Part shown: one piece after another, positions 19,142-27,835 of the stretch
Layout: each line of letters opens with the position of its first letter
How positions within the stretch are numbered: the first letter of the stretch is position 1
Notes under the pieces: model-generated
Told to the model about the DNA's origin: nothing
The model's database searches: none
What the model saw: the letters and a program-made list of their open reading frames with translations, nothing else
Program-made: the position numbers and the translations under genes
Origin: Geothrix oryzae
Lineage (GTDB): Bacteria > Acidobacteriota > Holophagae > Holophagales > Holophagaceae
Direction of reading: 5' to 3'
DNA: 64,000 nucleotides
Assembly (NCBI RefSeq): GCF_030295385.1
Contig: NZ_AP027079.1
Location: 2,852,001 to 2,916,000 of the forward strand

Positions 19142-19752
19142 TTACCATTGTCGACTACGGCCTTGGGAACATCATGGCGTTTGCGAATGTCTACAAACGG
19201 CTGAACATCGGAATAGCCATCGCTCAAACGGCCAAAGAAATCAGGAGTGCAACCAAGATCATCCTTCCAGGCGTCGGAGCCTTTGATCATGCTATGGAGC
19301 GCCTCACTGCTTCTGGGATGAGAGAGACACTCGATGACCTTGTTCTTGCTAAGGGCGTGCCCGTGATCGGAATCTGTGTAGGCATGCAGATCCTGGCCAG
19401 CTCCAGTGATGAAGGCCAGAGGCCAGGCCTTGGGTGGATCAACGGAAGGGTCAGAGGGTTCAAGTCCACCCCAGGCACCGACCACCTTCCGTTACCCCAC
19501 ATGGGTTGGAATGATGTCCAACCTCTGCCGAATCAAAAGATTTTTGCTGGACTTGAAACGGACAGTCGATTCTATTTCCTTCATTCCTTCTACTTCGAAT
19601 GCGAGGACCCGAGGGATATTTCTGCGAAATCAGAGTACGGCATAGATTTTCCTGCCGCCGTCACCCATGGAAACATCCATGGAATCCAATTCCACCCGGA
19701 AAAGAGTCACCACTATGGAACTCGGCTCCTGAAAAATTTTGCGGACCTTTAG
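19138..19752 (+). CDS. hisH: HisH-like glutamine amidotransferase subunit for sugar amidination
   Basis: Releases ammonia from glutamine. The 204 residues are a class I glutamine amidotransferase with nucleophile Cys80 in GICVGMQIL and the His186/Glu188 pair in QFHPEKSH. The ATG at 19138 overlaps the TGA of the amidotransferase gene by four bases, so the two are translationally coupled. No other histidine gene is in the window. Together with the HisF-like gene one base downstream, this points to amidination of a sugar and not to histidine synthesis, as in the hisH2/hisF2 pairs of pseudomonad O-antigen loci. Confidence 0.9.
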   Translation: MITIVDYGLGNIMAFANVYKRLNIGIAIAQTAKEIRSATKIILPGVGAFDHAMERLTASGMRETLDDLVLAKGVPVIGICVGMQILASSSDEGQRPGLGWINGRVRGFKSTPGTDHLPLPHMGWNDVQPLPNQKIFAGLETDSRFYFLHSFYFECEDPRDISAKSEYGIDFPAAVTHGNIHGIQFHPEKSHHYGTRLLKNFADL

Positions 19753-19753
19753 C

Positions 19754-20548
19754 ATGCTGAGGCCACGAATCATTCCATGTCTGCTCGTCCATAATGGCGG
19801 TCTCGTGAAAACCGTCGAATTCAAGGACAGCAAATATGTTGGAGATCCCATCAACGCGGTGAAGATTTTCAACGAGAAGGAAACAGATGAACTCATGGTC
19901 GTGGATATCGATGCGACGAAGAATGGCTGTGAGCCGAACTTCAAGATGATCGCAGACTTGGCCGCCGAATGTCGCATGCCCCTGGCCTATGGCGGCGGGA
20001 TCAAGACTGCTGCCCAAGCCAAACGGATCATCGGGCTGGGCGTGGAGAAGGTGGCCATCTCCTCTGCCGCCATCACCGACCCCAGCCTGATCACTCGCGC
20101 CGCGGATGAGATCGGGAGCCAGAGCGTCGTCGTGGTTCTGGACATCAATAAGTCCGCTTCCGGCGATGCCTATGAAGTCTGGACCCACAATGCGACCCGG
20201 AACACGAAGCTTTGCCCCTTCAAGATGGCTGAAGAGGCCCAAGCTCTCGGTGCCGGAGAGATCGTCCTGAATTCCATCGCGCATGATGGGAAGATGAAGG
20301 GGTACGACCTGGCCCTGGCTACCGCCATGCGCGCTCGAATCGACCTCCCCATGACCATTCTCGGCGGAGCCGGGTCACTGGCCGATCTGGGGAAACTGAT
20401 CGCCGCCTGTGGCATCGTCGGAGCCGCCGCTGGGAGCCTGTTCGTCTTCAAGGGCCCATTCAGAGCCGTGCTTATCAACTACCCAAATCAGCAGCAGAAG
20501 GATGACTTGATCCGCGTAGCTCTTCATGCAAACACATCAAACCATTAG
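19754..20548 (+). CDS. hisF: HisF-like ammonia-channel partner for sugar amidination
   Basis: A TIM-barrel partner of the HisH-like subunit, thought to channel ammonia to the amidotransferase. The ATG at 19754, one base after the hisH stop, starts the conserved MLRPRIIPCLLVHNGGLVKT, giving 264 residues. In true HisF this strand reads IPCLDVKDG. Here the catalytic Asp11 is replaced by Leu, as I recall for the O-antigen HisF2 group, so cyclase activity is unlikely. Other barrel features are kept: VVDIDATKNGCEPN, ATNT-like KFEVWTHNA region, and LGGAGSLADLGKL near the phosphate site. It ends the FucNAm module. Confidence 0.9.
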   Translation: MLRPRIIPCLLVHNGGLVKTVEFKDSKYVGDPINAVKIFNEKETDELMVVDIDATKNGCEPNFKMIADLAAECRMPLAYGGGIKTAAQAKRIIGLGVEKVAISSAAITDPSLITRAADEIGSQSVVVVLDINKSASGDAYEVWTHNATRNTKLCPFKMAEEAQALGAGEIVLNSIAHDGKMKGYDLALATAMRARIDLPMTILGGAGSLADLGKLIAACGIVGAAAGSLFVFKGPFRAVLINYPNQQQKDDLIRVALHANTSNH

Positions 20549-20643
20549 CCAAGACCGATGCTCACCTAAAAACAGAGATCAATAGGTTTGAATTATCCCT
20601 GACAAGGACGGCGGTTTCCTCCCATGTAGACCATGCTGGGGAA

Positions 20644-20826
20644 ATGCGGTAAAGAAGGATCGTTGCTGGTTCATCCCGGTTTTCTGTCGCAACCCGCTGG
20701 CTCGGAATCTCGGGCCAGGCCTTCTACCAACCGACGGCGAAGTTCGAAGACTTGGTAGTCCCAAAGACCCGATACCTGAAGCATCCGGAGATCGAGAATG
20801 TGACGCTTCTCCTGGTACTGGGTTGA
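20644..20826 (+). pseudogene. IS3-family transposase OrfA relic
   Basis: One frame from the ATG at 20644 reads MR, a stop at the third codon, then after 15 more codons a continuous 46-codon stretch from 20689 to the TGA at 20824. That stretch contains LGISGQAFYQPTAKFEDL and PKTRYLKHPEIEN. It aligns with the helix-turn-helix part of IS3-type OrfA and with the second relic at 41233-41498 (LGVSDQAFYRWKAKFGGFEV). The first half of the protein is mostly lost. No OrfB sequence is left here. Confidence 0.7.
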
Positions 20827-21496
20827 GGGGTGGCATCGGAGTCCCGAGGTTCCTACTCCAAAAACCGAGACCCGCCAGATCTCAGATAGACCGTGGCGTC
20901 ATTGTCTGGGGCCTTCCAGGTGAGTGAAGGGGTGGCCTACAGGGCATACACGGGGTCAGTTTCCGGTATCGAAGTCACCGGGGGAGATCACTGACTTCGG
21001 AAATGGCTTCTGGAACTGATGTAGAACCGAAGTGCTTCAGTTCGCCATTGCTCTATCTGTGGATGAGATGAGGGTGATTCAGGGTGAATCCCGAACATGT
21101 CAACTAAGAAGGCTGTTGTGCGAGAGGCATATCCGGAAGCGAATGAAGAACCTTCCCCGCTGGAGTTTGCGTAGCAATGGGGTGAGTTCCGGTCGACTCC
21201 ACCTTCTTTCGCTCAGTCCACCAATACAACTCCAATCAATCCAGATTTGGAAAAGAGAATGGGCACCACGGGGTGGAGATCCCAGTCCCATCATGATGCC
21301 ATCTCAAACTGCAAAATCACATGATCCTTGGCTTGGTTTCGAACATCGGGCCAGAACTGGTCACCAGAGTGGGGGAATCTTGTCTCATTCTGCCAATCTG
21401 CACCCGTGCGACAGTTCGGTTGGCAACCTAAACTGGGGTCGGCTTGGCAGCCATGCCCACCAAGAAGAAGACGGTGTCCAGGGTGGAGAGAATGGT
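20827..21496. other. Intergenic scar without a recognised gene
   Basis: Open frames exist here (one runs in frame into the downstream lipoprotein from 21032) but have no ribosome site, no family likeness and odd composition. The position next to an IS relic suggests worn-down mobile DNA. A 25-codon frame near 21096 (starting MSTKKAVVREAYPEA) is noted only for completeness. Confidence 0.5.
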
Positions 21497-22849
21497 ATGA
21501 AGCGACTTGCATTCTTTTTACTTATAATGATTGCGCTTACAGCATGTACCGGCAGTAGAGGTTCGCCAGGAACGAAGGATATGACACTTGCTTCGATCGC
21601 CATATCTAGCGGTGATAATCAAACCGCGGTGGTCGGTACTCAATTATCGGCACCACTAGTTGCTCAAGTGCTAAACAAACAAGGCCAACCAATTCCCGGC
21701 TTCGTTGTTAATTTTGTAGTGACATCAGGTGGAGGGGAAATATTCGCCAAAACAATGATATCCGATGCAAATGGTTTGGCAGGAGGGATATGGACACTGG
21801 GGACCATAGCAGGGGTTCAAACTATGGAAGCAAGAGCTATTACTCCATCTGGAACCATAATTTATGCCACCTTTAGTGCCATCGCAACTGTTGGGGAACC
21901 CAAAAGCATAGATATTCTTTCTGGCAATAATCAAACTGCTCAACAACTGCAGCAACTTCCACTATTGCTCTCGGTAGTTGTAAACGACACCTATAGAAAT
22001 CCAGTGGCCGGGGTCCCCGTGGCTTTTATAGCGAGTGACGGAGGAGCAACCACCCCTTCATCATCAGTAACAGATGTACATGGGTCAGCCTCTACAATGT
22101 GGAAATTAGGTCCGACACTCGGAGTTCAGACATTAAATGCTACAATTTCTGCCTCAATAGATATAAAATTCAGCGCAGTAGCCACCCAAGCACCTCCTGG
22201 TGAAGTTAAAGCTATTATCAAAATATCTGGAGATGAGCAAGCAGTATCTCAATATTTATTACTACCATATCCACTCCAAGTGATTGCTATTGATCAACTT
22301 GGAAACCCTGTTCCTGAATTGCAAATCACATTCTTTTCTGCCACCTCAGGGAGTGATTATAACAATCCTCAGACCATAATTACTAATACCAGTGGGATTG
22401 CAAGTTGGGCAGGATATTTCTATAATACCGGCCAACAAAATACCACTGCTTCTGCCGCCGGAGTCACACCAATTGAATTCACAACCAGTGTATTGGCTTC
22501 TACACATAAATACGATGGTATATATCTATGTAACCTTGAAAATACCGGTCTATATGGATTAACCCCTTTTCGGTTTTCCATTGTCAATGGTCAACCATAT
22601 AGCGATAGCTACACAGACTCACATGGCGGTATCTCCATTAAAATCGGGGGCACTTTTAATGAAAATGACGCTACGCTATTGTTAAGCGTAGAATACAATA
22701 GTATCTTTGATTTCGCCAGGCATTATTTTATTGACTTCACAAGTAGTCTAACGATCGACTCCCTCGGCAATATCACGGGCTCTGGGGTATGGATGTACAA
22801 GGCTCAACTTGCGGAGCATAATGGTAATGGCACATGCAGTAGAAAATAA
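21497..22849 (+). CDS. Ig-like (Big_1-type) repeat lipoprotein
   Basis: A 450-residue predicted lipoprotein starting at the ATG at 21497, which has a GGAGAG-type site upstream and opens a lipoprotein signal (MKRLAFFLLIMIALTAC, lipobox LTAC). The mature part has three related repeats of about 95-100 residues. Each begins with an ISSGDNQTA-like segment and carries a P(I/V)xGxxVxF core and a DxxGxAxxxWxLG turn, as in invasin-type bacterial Ig domains. A unique C-terminal domain of about 120 residues follows (from KYDGIYLCNLENTGLYG), rich in beta strands. The gene is AT-rich beside its neighbours and lies between two gene-poor stretches, a likely sign of transfer. Its role, perhaps surface adhesion, is inferred. 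Confidence 0.75.
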   Translation: MKRLAFFLLIMIALTACTGSRGSPGTKDMTLASIAISSGDNQTAVVGTQLSAPLVAQVLNKQGQPIPGFVVNFVVTSGGGEIFAKTMISDANGLAGGIWTLGTIAGVQTMEARAITPSGTIIYATFSAIATVGEPKSIDILSGNNQTAQQLQQLPLLLSVVVNDTYRNPVAGVPVAFIASDGGATTPSSSVTDVHGSASTMWKLGPTLGVQTLNATISASIDIKFSAVATQAPPGEVKAIIKISGDEQAVSQYLLLPYPLQVIAIDQLGNPVPELQITFFSATSGSDYNNPQTIITNTSGIASWAGYFYNTGQQNTTASAAGVTPIEFTTSVLASTHKYDGIYLCNLENTGLYGLTPFRFSIVNGQPYSDSYTDSHGGISIKIGGTFNENDATLLLSVEYNSIFDFARHYFIDFTSSLTIDSLGNITGSGVWMYKAQLAEHNGNGTCSRK

Positions 22850-23329
22850 AATCGGCATGTCAGAGAACATACAAAAGCAGGTGCCGTCGCTTCAATGATT
22901 TCAAGTAGCGCTAACTGGTCGGCACCCCCCGGCAAACTCAAGCGACATTGAGGAACGGACCAGGCCTTCATAATGTGGCTAGCAAATTACCTACCGCCCT
23001 CCTGAATTCGCTTGTAACCATACCGGGTGAACTCTGCGATGGGCCAGCATCTGCTGAATGCTGTGGCCGGCGCCACTGAAAATGATGCTCTGCCGATCCC
23101 CGACCACCCCCTTCAAGAAATTCCGCCCGGTAAGCCCATCACCCTCTTCGGGTGCCAATGCCAGGCTGGATAGCCAATCGATGCTGGAGGTCTCACTGAG
23201 CAATCTGCCGATCTTCCGGGTGTCGATGGTGGGCACCTGAACGCTATGGCTGTGACATTTTGAACGCCCCTGCTCAAATTTGTCGGAGCGGGTGGTTGGA
23301 CCAGTCCCATACCTCAAAAAAGCCTCTAA
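22850..23329. other. Intergenic region with an unassigned open frame
   Basis: A 108-codon minus-strand frame (22991-23317, with segments such as TIDTRKIGRLLSETSSIDWL and GDRQSIIFSGAGHSIQQML) looks more protein-like than random. It lacks a ribosome site and I cannot match it to a family. It may be a transposase or gene remnant. Confidence 0.4.
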
Positions 23330-24493
23330 TCATTTTGCGACTGGCGTGAAGGTGTTCAATTCGGAAATGAATCGGGTAATCACGCTCTTGCAGTCAAATA
23401 TCCTTGAATAAATTTCGCCACTTGCCTCTCCCATTTGCTTCCAATCAGCTTGCCTGGATAGCATGGATTCGAAAGCTGTTTTGATTTGGCTGGGATCAAA
23501 GGGATCGAATAAGAACCCATTCTTGCCTTCTTCCAGGACCTCAAAATGATTCCCACAACGATTGGATACCAACAATGGAAGTTTCATCCTTAGTCCCTCT
23601 ACTAGGACGAGGGGGCTGGCATCGGTGAAGGAGGGGAGGGTAAGAACTTGGGCTTCCCTGTACAGCCTAACGAGTTGCTGAGTCTCGCAGTGTCCCAGCA
23701 ATTGCACATGGGACTCGATGTTGTGTTCTGAAAGATAGGCCTGGACAGAGGCTCGATCCGGACCGTCACCAGCGACTACAAAGCGGGCTTTTCGAATGTT
23801 ATCGTCCCCAATGGCCTTCAAGAAATTAATGAGGCCCTTGATTCGTTCATCAAGCCGGAGTGAAAAAAGGATAGTGGGAGTTATTCGAAGATATCTTTGT
23901 TCCACATCTTCGTTTGTGAGTTGGAAACTCGATTCATCAATGGTATTGGGGAGATCGATAAAAGCCTTGTCTGGCATACCCCATTTCTGGAAAGTGATCT
24001 CGACCATCCGACCGGAACTAATCTGAGCCCCAGTCGAGGCATTATATACATATTTTCTCATCCATTTCTTAATCATGTTGTCGTTTGAGGCGCCGATAGT
24101 AAGATAGTTGGCCTCAGACCAGAAATGTAATTGGCTCCGATAAAGGCCCAATCGTTTCAATGTCGCAAGAATGAGAACATTGATGTCATTCCAACTGCCG
24201 CCAATGACGACCTCTTTCCTACGAGAGGTGAGCAACATCCATAGGAGGCGCGGATTGAAATGGATGTGGAAGCGACCAAGCCTCCAATAGAAGCCGCGGT
24301 CAATGTAAAAGGGATGCTTCAGTGAAGCCCTATCCAAAACCCAATTCCGGTCATTTTCCGTCTCCCGCATGTAATAGACGATGAAATCCAGGCCTCGCTC
24401 ATACAGTTCATTATAAAAAGCGATCCGGTAAGGTGCGGGAATGTTGGTAAAGAAGATGAATTGTTTATTGGATATTGCTGGCGATTCTGTCAT
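23330..24493 (-). CDS. Glycosyltransferase, GT4-like
   Basis: Probably adds one sugar of the lipid-linked repeat unit. From the ATG at 24493 it has 387 residues; a GTG nine bases upstream is possible. The N-terminal domain has FFTNIPAPYRIAFYNELYER, a common start for GT4 enzymes of O-antigen loci. The C-terminal domain has TILFSLRLDERIKGLINFLK, FVVAGDGPDRASVQAYL, LLGHCETQQLVRLYREAQVL, and the EX7E-type motif in FTDASPLVLVEGLRMKLPLL. It is the last gene of the minus-strand legionaminic acid operon, 37 bases after the epimerase gene. Donor and acceptor are unknown. Confidence 0.85.
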   Translation of the reverse strand: MTESPAISNKQFIFFTNIPAPYRIAFYNELYERGLDFIVYYMRETENDRNWVLDRASLKHPFYIDRGFYWRLGRFHIHFNPRLLWMLLTSRRKEVVIGGSWNDINVLILATLKRLGLYRSQLHFWSEANYLTIGASNDNMIKKWMRKYVYNASTGAQISSGRMVEITFQKWGMPDKAFIDLPNTIDESSFQLTNEDVEQRYLRITPTILFSLRLDERIKGLINFLKAIGDDNIRKARFVVAGDGPDRASVQAYLSEHNIESHVQLLGHCETQQLVRLYREAQVLTLPSFTDASPLVLVEGLRMKLPLLVSNRCGNHFEVLEEGKNGFLFDPFDPSQIKTAFESMLSRQADWKQMGEASGEIYSRIFDCKSVITRFISELNTFTPVAK

Positions 24494-24530
24494 TGAATCC
24501 ACATCTTATAAGGGCAACACGGGCGAGAAT

Positions 24531-25499
24531 CTAGCGAAGGCGATCAGGATGATTACGGCACCACTCCACCGTCCTGGAAATCCCTTCATGTATATCAATA
24601 GAATTTTCGTAACCCAAGAGTGATTTTGCCCGCTGGATGTCCGCAAGAGAGTCCCGAATATCGCCCTTGCGTTCCTCCACATGGATAGGGGTGATGGAGG
24701 AGTGTAGGGCAAGGGCGATGAGACGGTAGAGATCATTGATGGTGGTTCGTTGGCCACTGCCGACATTGATCAGGTGCGCACCGGGAGGAAGGTCTCCGAA
24801 AAGTCCGAGGATGTTGGATTGGGCCACATTCCTTACATAAACAAAATCTCTTGATTGCTCGCCGCTACCAAAAATGGTGGGGGATTCCCCTCGAAGCAAC
24901 TGGGAGACGAAAAGCGGGATGACGGCTGCGTAGGGCCCTCGAGGGTTCTGCTTCGGGCCGAACACATTGAAATAGCGAAGGCCTACGAGAGTCATTCCGT
25001 GTGCGTAGTGGAAGGCGGCTGCGAAGTCTTCATTTCCCTGTTTGCTGGCCGCATAGGGAGACAAGGGAAGCCCGCGGTTGGTTTCGGAGATCGGACTTTC
25101 CTTCAAGTCGCCATATATGGAGGAAGAGGACGCATAGACAATCCTTGTGACCCCCGCAAGCCGGGCCTGATTGCACAAGGTGACAAAACCGTGAAGGTTG
25201 TGAAAGGAGTATAGTTCAGGCATGACGACCGACCGAGGAACAGACCCCAAGGCGGCTTGGTGGGTGACAAGGTCCACGCCGCGGCAGGCACGGGCACAAT
25301 CCTCTGATCGGGTGATGTCTCCCTCCATAATCTCCAGGTCACCCTTAAGATCTTCAAGGTTTCGCCTATCCCCTTCGCTGAAATTGTCGAGAATCCGTAC
25401 AGAATGGCCCATTTCGAGCAGACATTCCGCGAGATTACTACCGATGAACCCTGCGCCACCTGTAACCAATACTTTCAATGAAGTGTCTCCTAGAGGCAT
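24531..25499 (-). CDS. NAD-dependent nucleotide-sugar epimerase (extended SDR)
   Basis: A 322-residue enzyme of the UDP-glucose/UDP-N-acetylglucosamine 4-epimerase or UDP-glucuronate epimerase type. From the ATG at 25499 the sequence reaches KVLVTGGAGFIGSNLAECL at once; a longer frame from 25601 has no signal or conserved part and is not favoured. The active site shows Ser and Tyr-Lys in VYASSSSIYGDLKESP and PYAASKQGNED. The segment HQAALGSVPRSV and the C-terminal VGSGQRTTINDLYRLI fit WbpP/Gne-like members, suggesting an N-acetylated substrate. It sits between the Wzz-like gene and a GT gene and supplies an activated sugar for the glycan. Confidence 0.85.
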   Translation of the reverse strand: MPLGDTSLKVLVTGGAGFIGSNLAECLLEMGHSVRILDNFSEGDRRNLEDLKGDLEIMEGDITRSEDCARACRGVDLVTHQAALGSVPRSVVMPELYSFHNLHGFVTLCNQARLAGVTRIVYASSSSIYGDLKESPISETNRGLPLSPYAASKQGNEDFAAAFHYAHGMTLVGLRYFNVFGPKQNPRGPYAAVIPLFVSQLLRGESPTIFGSGEQSRDFVYVRNVAQSNILGLFGDLPPGAHLINVGSGQRTTINDLYRLIALALHSSITPIHVEERKGDIRDSLADIQRAKSLLGYENSIDIHEGISRTVEWCRNHPDRLR

Positions 25500-25610
25500 G
25501 ATTGAAAATCGGCCCGCCCCGCAGAGGGCCAGATCAGTAGATTCATTGTCCGTTGGCCCGAGCCGATTGCCTCTGGACATGTGCCCCAGAGGTGATTCCA
25601 TGGCCCTAAT

Positions 25611-26555
25611 TCATCCCAGTTTAACCCGTAGCCATTCACGATTAAACCAAGCCCAGCTACACAATCCAGTAAAGAATGAGGCCCAAAAAACCATGTTTGC
25701 ACGGGCTGGACGGCTCTTGTCGAAAGGAAGGTTGCCTGCATCAAGAAGGTTCAGGATCGGAAGATCATTTTTCTCCTCTAGCAGAGACTGCTCCCGAGTC
25801 ATGGAGATGGAGCTGACGAGCTGCTGACGAAGTCGGAGCTCGGTTTCAAGTCGGATGCCTTTGAGGCGGATGGCGGGGTCGCTGCTCGTTTGGTAGTTGC
25901 GATTGACTTCCAGAAATCGGCGAAACGCATCCTCTGCCTCATCCATTTCCTTCCGGGCCTCGACCAACCGGGCTTCTGCGAACAGCGCCTTGGCCCCGCC
26001 GCGGGTGCGGCCCTTCTCGCGGTTGAATGTCTCAAGCAGGCTTACGGCCTCCCGAACCACGGACTGAGACAGTTCGGGCGAGGTCGTCTCGGCGCTGAGA
26101 GTGATCACCTTGGACTTCATGTCCCGCGAAACCGTCAGGACGGTCGTCAATCCCGCGATAGCCCGATCCATATTCCTGGCCTTCAAGTAATCGTAGAGGG
26201 TCTTTTTCTGGGTTTCGGCGCGCCCAAATCGCCAAGTGCGCTCGTGGAATTGGAATTCGGTCTGGAGCAGCTTTTCGCGCAACCAACGGCTGTTGAGAAT
26301 ATCGACAAAATTTGCGTCGCTGCCATCGCCTCCCGGGATGCTCACGCCGAAGGCCGCCGCCGCGCTGGCCAAGCCACCCAGATTCCCCCCGAGCGCCTTG
26401 CTTTCCACGGGTAGCAGGCGTGCCTCGGACCGGTAGTAATCCGGCAGGGCCAGGGAGTAGAGGGCAGTCAGGAGCCCTGCCAGAAGGGCTAGGCCCAGGG
26501 ACCGTTTCGCGCTGCCCAGGAGTGCCAGGGCCTTGGAAGTGAAGGAATCGTTCAT
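25611..26555 (-). CDS. Wzz-like polysaccharide chain-length determinant
   Basis: A predicted inner-membrane co-polymerase that sets chain length in Wzy-dependent synthesis. From the ATG at 26555 it has 314 residues: a membrane segment near 15-38 (LGLALLAGLLTALYSLAL), a periplasmic region with predicted coiled coil (about 170-235, rich in Glu, Arg and Ala), and a second membrane segment near the C-terminus (ANMVFWASFFTGLCSWAW) preceded by the Pro-containing LPFDKSRP motif. A Wzz_N-like domain follows the first helix (YYRSEARLLPVES, then NSRWLREKLLQ). There is no cytoplasmic kinase domain. It is downstream of the legionaminic acid genes on the same strand. Confidence 0.85.
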   Translation of the reverse strand: MNDSFTSKALALLGSAKRSLGLALLAGLLTALYSLALPDYYRSEARLLPVESKALGGNLGGLASAAAAFGVSIPGGDGSDANFVDILNSRWLREKLLQTEFQFHERTWRFGRAETQKKTLYDYLKARNMDRAIAGLTTVLTVSRDMKSKVITLSAETTSPELSQSVVREAVSLLETFNREKGRTRGGAKALFAEARLVEARKEMDEAEDAFRRFLEVNRNYQTSSDPAIRLKGIRLETELRLRQQLVSSISMTREQSLLEEKNDLPILNLLDAGNLPFDKSRPARANMVFWASFFTGLCSWAWFNREWLRVKLG

Positions 26556-26626
26556 TCGCTGGTATCCCTTTCGGGTCGAAGACCCCAATTGCAGGTCGAG
26601 TCCTGTCCAGGAGGGTGGGCGGCCGA

Positions 26627-27835
26627 TTAACTGACTGGTCTCGTGGGAGTCGGCTCCGGATTCAGGTCAGTCGCTACGCCATCCAGGTCATGGAATCGTT
26701 TCTTCAGGATGCCATCCAGGGGGAATTTCTCCAAGACCTGGACGATCCGCCGGCTGGCCCCGCCATCCCCGTAGGGATTCCGGACGGATGGGAGCATCTG
26801 CCGGAACGAGAGGTCATACAGCTTGTGTATGGCGTCCAGGATGTCGCGATGGAACGGAGGGCAATCGATGACGCTGGCCGCCTTCAGACGGCCCCGTTGC
26901 CGGTCGCCGATGTTGACCGTTCCAATCCCGAGGCTGGGGGCCTCGGCAAGTCCGCTGGACGAATTCCCGATCACCCCATCGACCCACTTCAGGCAGGACA
27001 GGTATCTGAGCTGACCCAACGAGGTATAGGCCCGTGCATTCGGGTGAGCCGCCACAAAGCCTTCAACCTGCCGGGCCAAGTCTCGGCTTCCGGCGTCTGC
27101 GTTCGGCATCGAGAATATCAGATGGGTATCGTCAAGTTGGTCGAGAGCCCGGAGAAGCTCTGCCATCTGATGGGAGGACTGCCCCCCTTCGAGGGTCACG
27201 GGGTGGAAGGTCACTAGAAGGTTCTTCGCCCCCAACTGGAACTCAAGCGAGGCCTCGAGTTCCTGGCGACTCAACAGGTTCACGCGGGTAATCGCATCCA
27301 CGCCCAACCCGCCCACCATAAAAACCCGATCAGGGGCCTCACCCAGCTGGATGACCCGGGCCCGGTATTCGGGGGCCGCGACGAAGTGGAGGTGGGCCAT
27401 CTTCGTGACGGAATGGCGGATGGCCTCGTCGAACGCACCTTCGGTCGTTTCCCCTCCGTGCAGGTGGGCCACGGGGATGCCCAGGATGAGGGCGGCCGAG
27501 GCGGCGACCAGTACCTCGAACCGGTCTCCCAGGAGGAGGACCAGGTCCGGGGCCAGCCGGGCATACGCCTCCGACATGCCGATCAATCCGAGCCCCATGG
27601 ACTTGCAAGTTCCGAGGTCCGTGTCGGAACTGAGCAGCATCTCGACCTTCGCGGTGATGGAGAACCCGTCGCGTTCGATGTCCCGGTAGGTCAGGCCGAA
27701 TTCCGGGGACAGATGGGCTCCAGTGGCCAGGATCTGGAGCTCTGCCCGGTGTGAGTCCTTCAGCTCCTGGAGAATCCACCGGAGGAGCCCGTACTCCGCA
27801 CGCGTGCCAGTGACCACACAGATTTTGCGATTCAT
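26627..27835 (-). CDS. legG: Hydrolysing nucleotide-sugar 2-epimerase (LegG/NeuC family)
   Basis: Releases the nucleotide and inverts C2 of the diacetamido sugar to give 2,4-diacetamido-2,4,6-trideoxymannose for the legionaminate synthase. The 402 residues begin KICVVTGTRAEYGLLRWIL. They contain LLLGDRFEVLVAASAALILG, HLHGGETTEGAFDEAIRHS and NSSSGLAEAPSLGIGTVNIG, all hallmarks of the NeuC/LegG group. Its ATG overlaps the stop of the synthase gene by four bases. The presence of a hydrolysing 2-epimerase argues for legionaminic acid and against pseudaminic acid, whose pathway uses the UDP-sugar hydrolase PseG in its place. Confidence 0.92.
   Translation of the reverse strand: MNRKICVVTGTRAEYGLLRWILQELKDSHRAELQILATGAHLSPEFGLTYRDIERDGFSITAKVEMLLSSDTDLGTCKSMGLGLIGMSEAYARLAPDLVLLLGDRFEVLVAASAALILGIPVAHLHGGETTEGAFDEAIRHSVTKMAHLHFVAAPEYRARVIQLGEAPDRVFMVGGLGVDAITRVNLLSRQELEASLEFQLGAKNLLVTFHPVTLEGGQSSHQMAELLRALDQLDDTHLIFSMPNADAGSRDLARQVEGFVAAHPNARAYTSLGQLRYLSCLKWVDGVIGNSSSGLAEAPSLGIGTVNIGDRQRGRLKAASVIDCPPFHRDILDAIHKLYDLSFRQMLPSVRNPYGDGGASRRIVQVLEKFPLDGILKKRFHDLDGVATDLNPEPTPTRPVS

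Noticed and set aside
19138-20548. Histidine biosynthesis genes
   Set aside because: The HisF-like protein lacks the first catalytic Asp, no other his gene is near, and both genes are coupled to a sugar amidotransferase.
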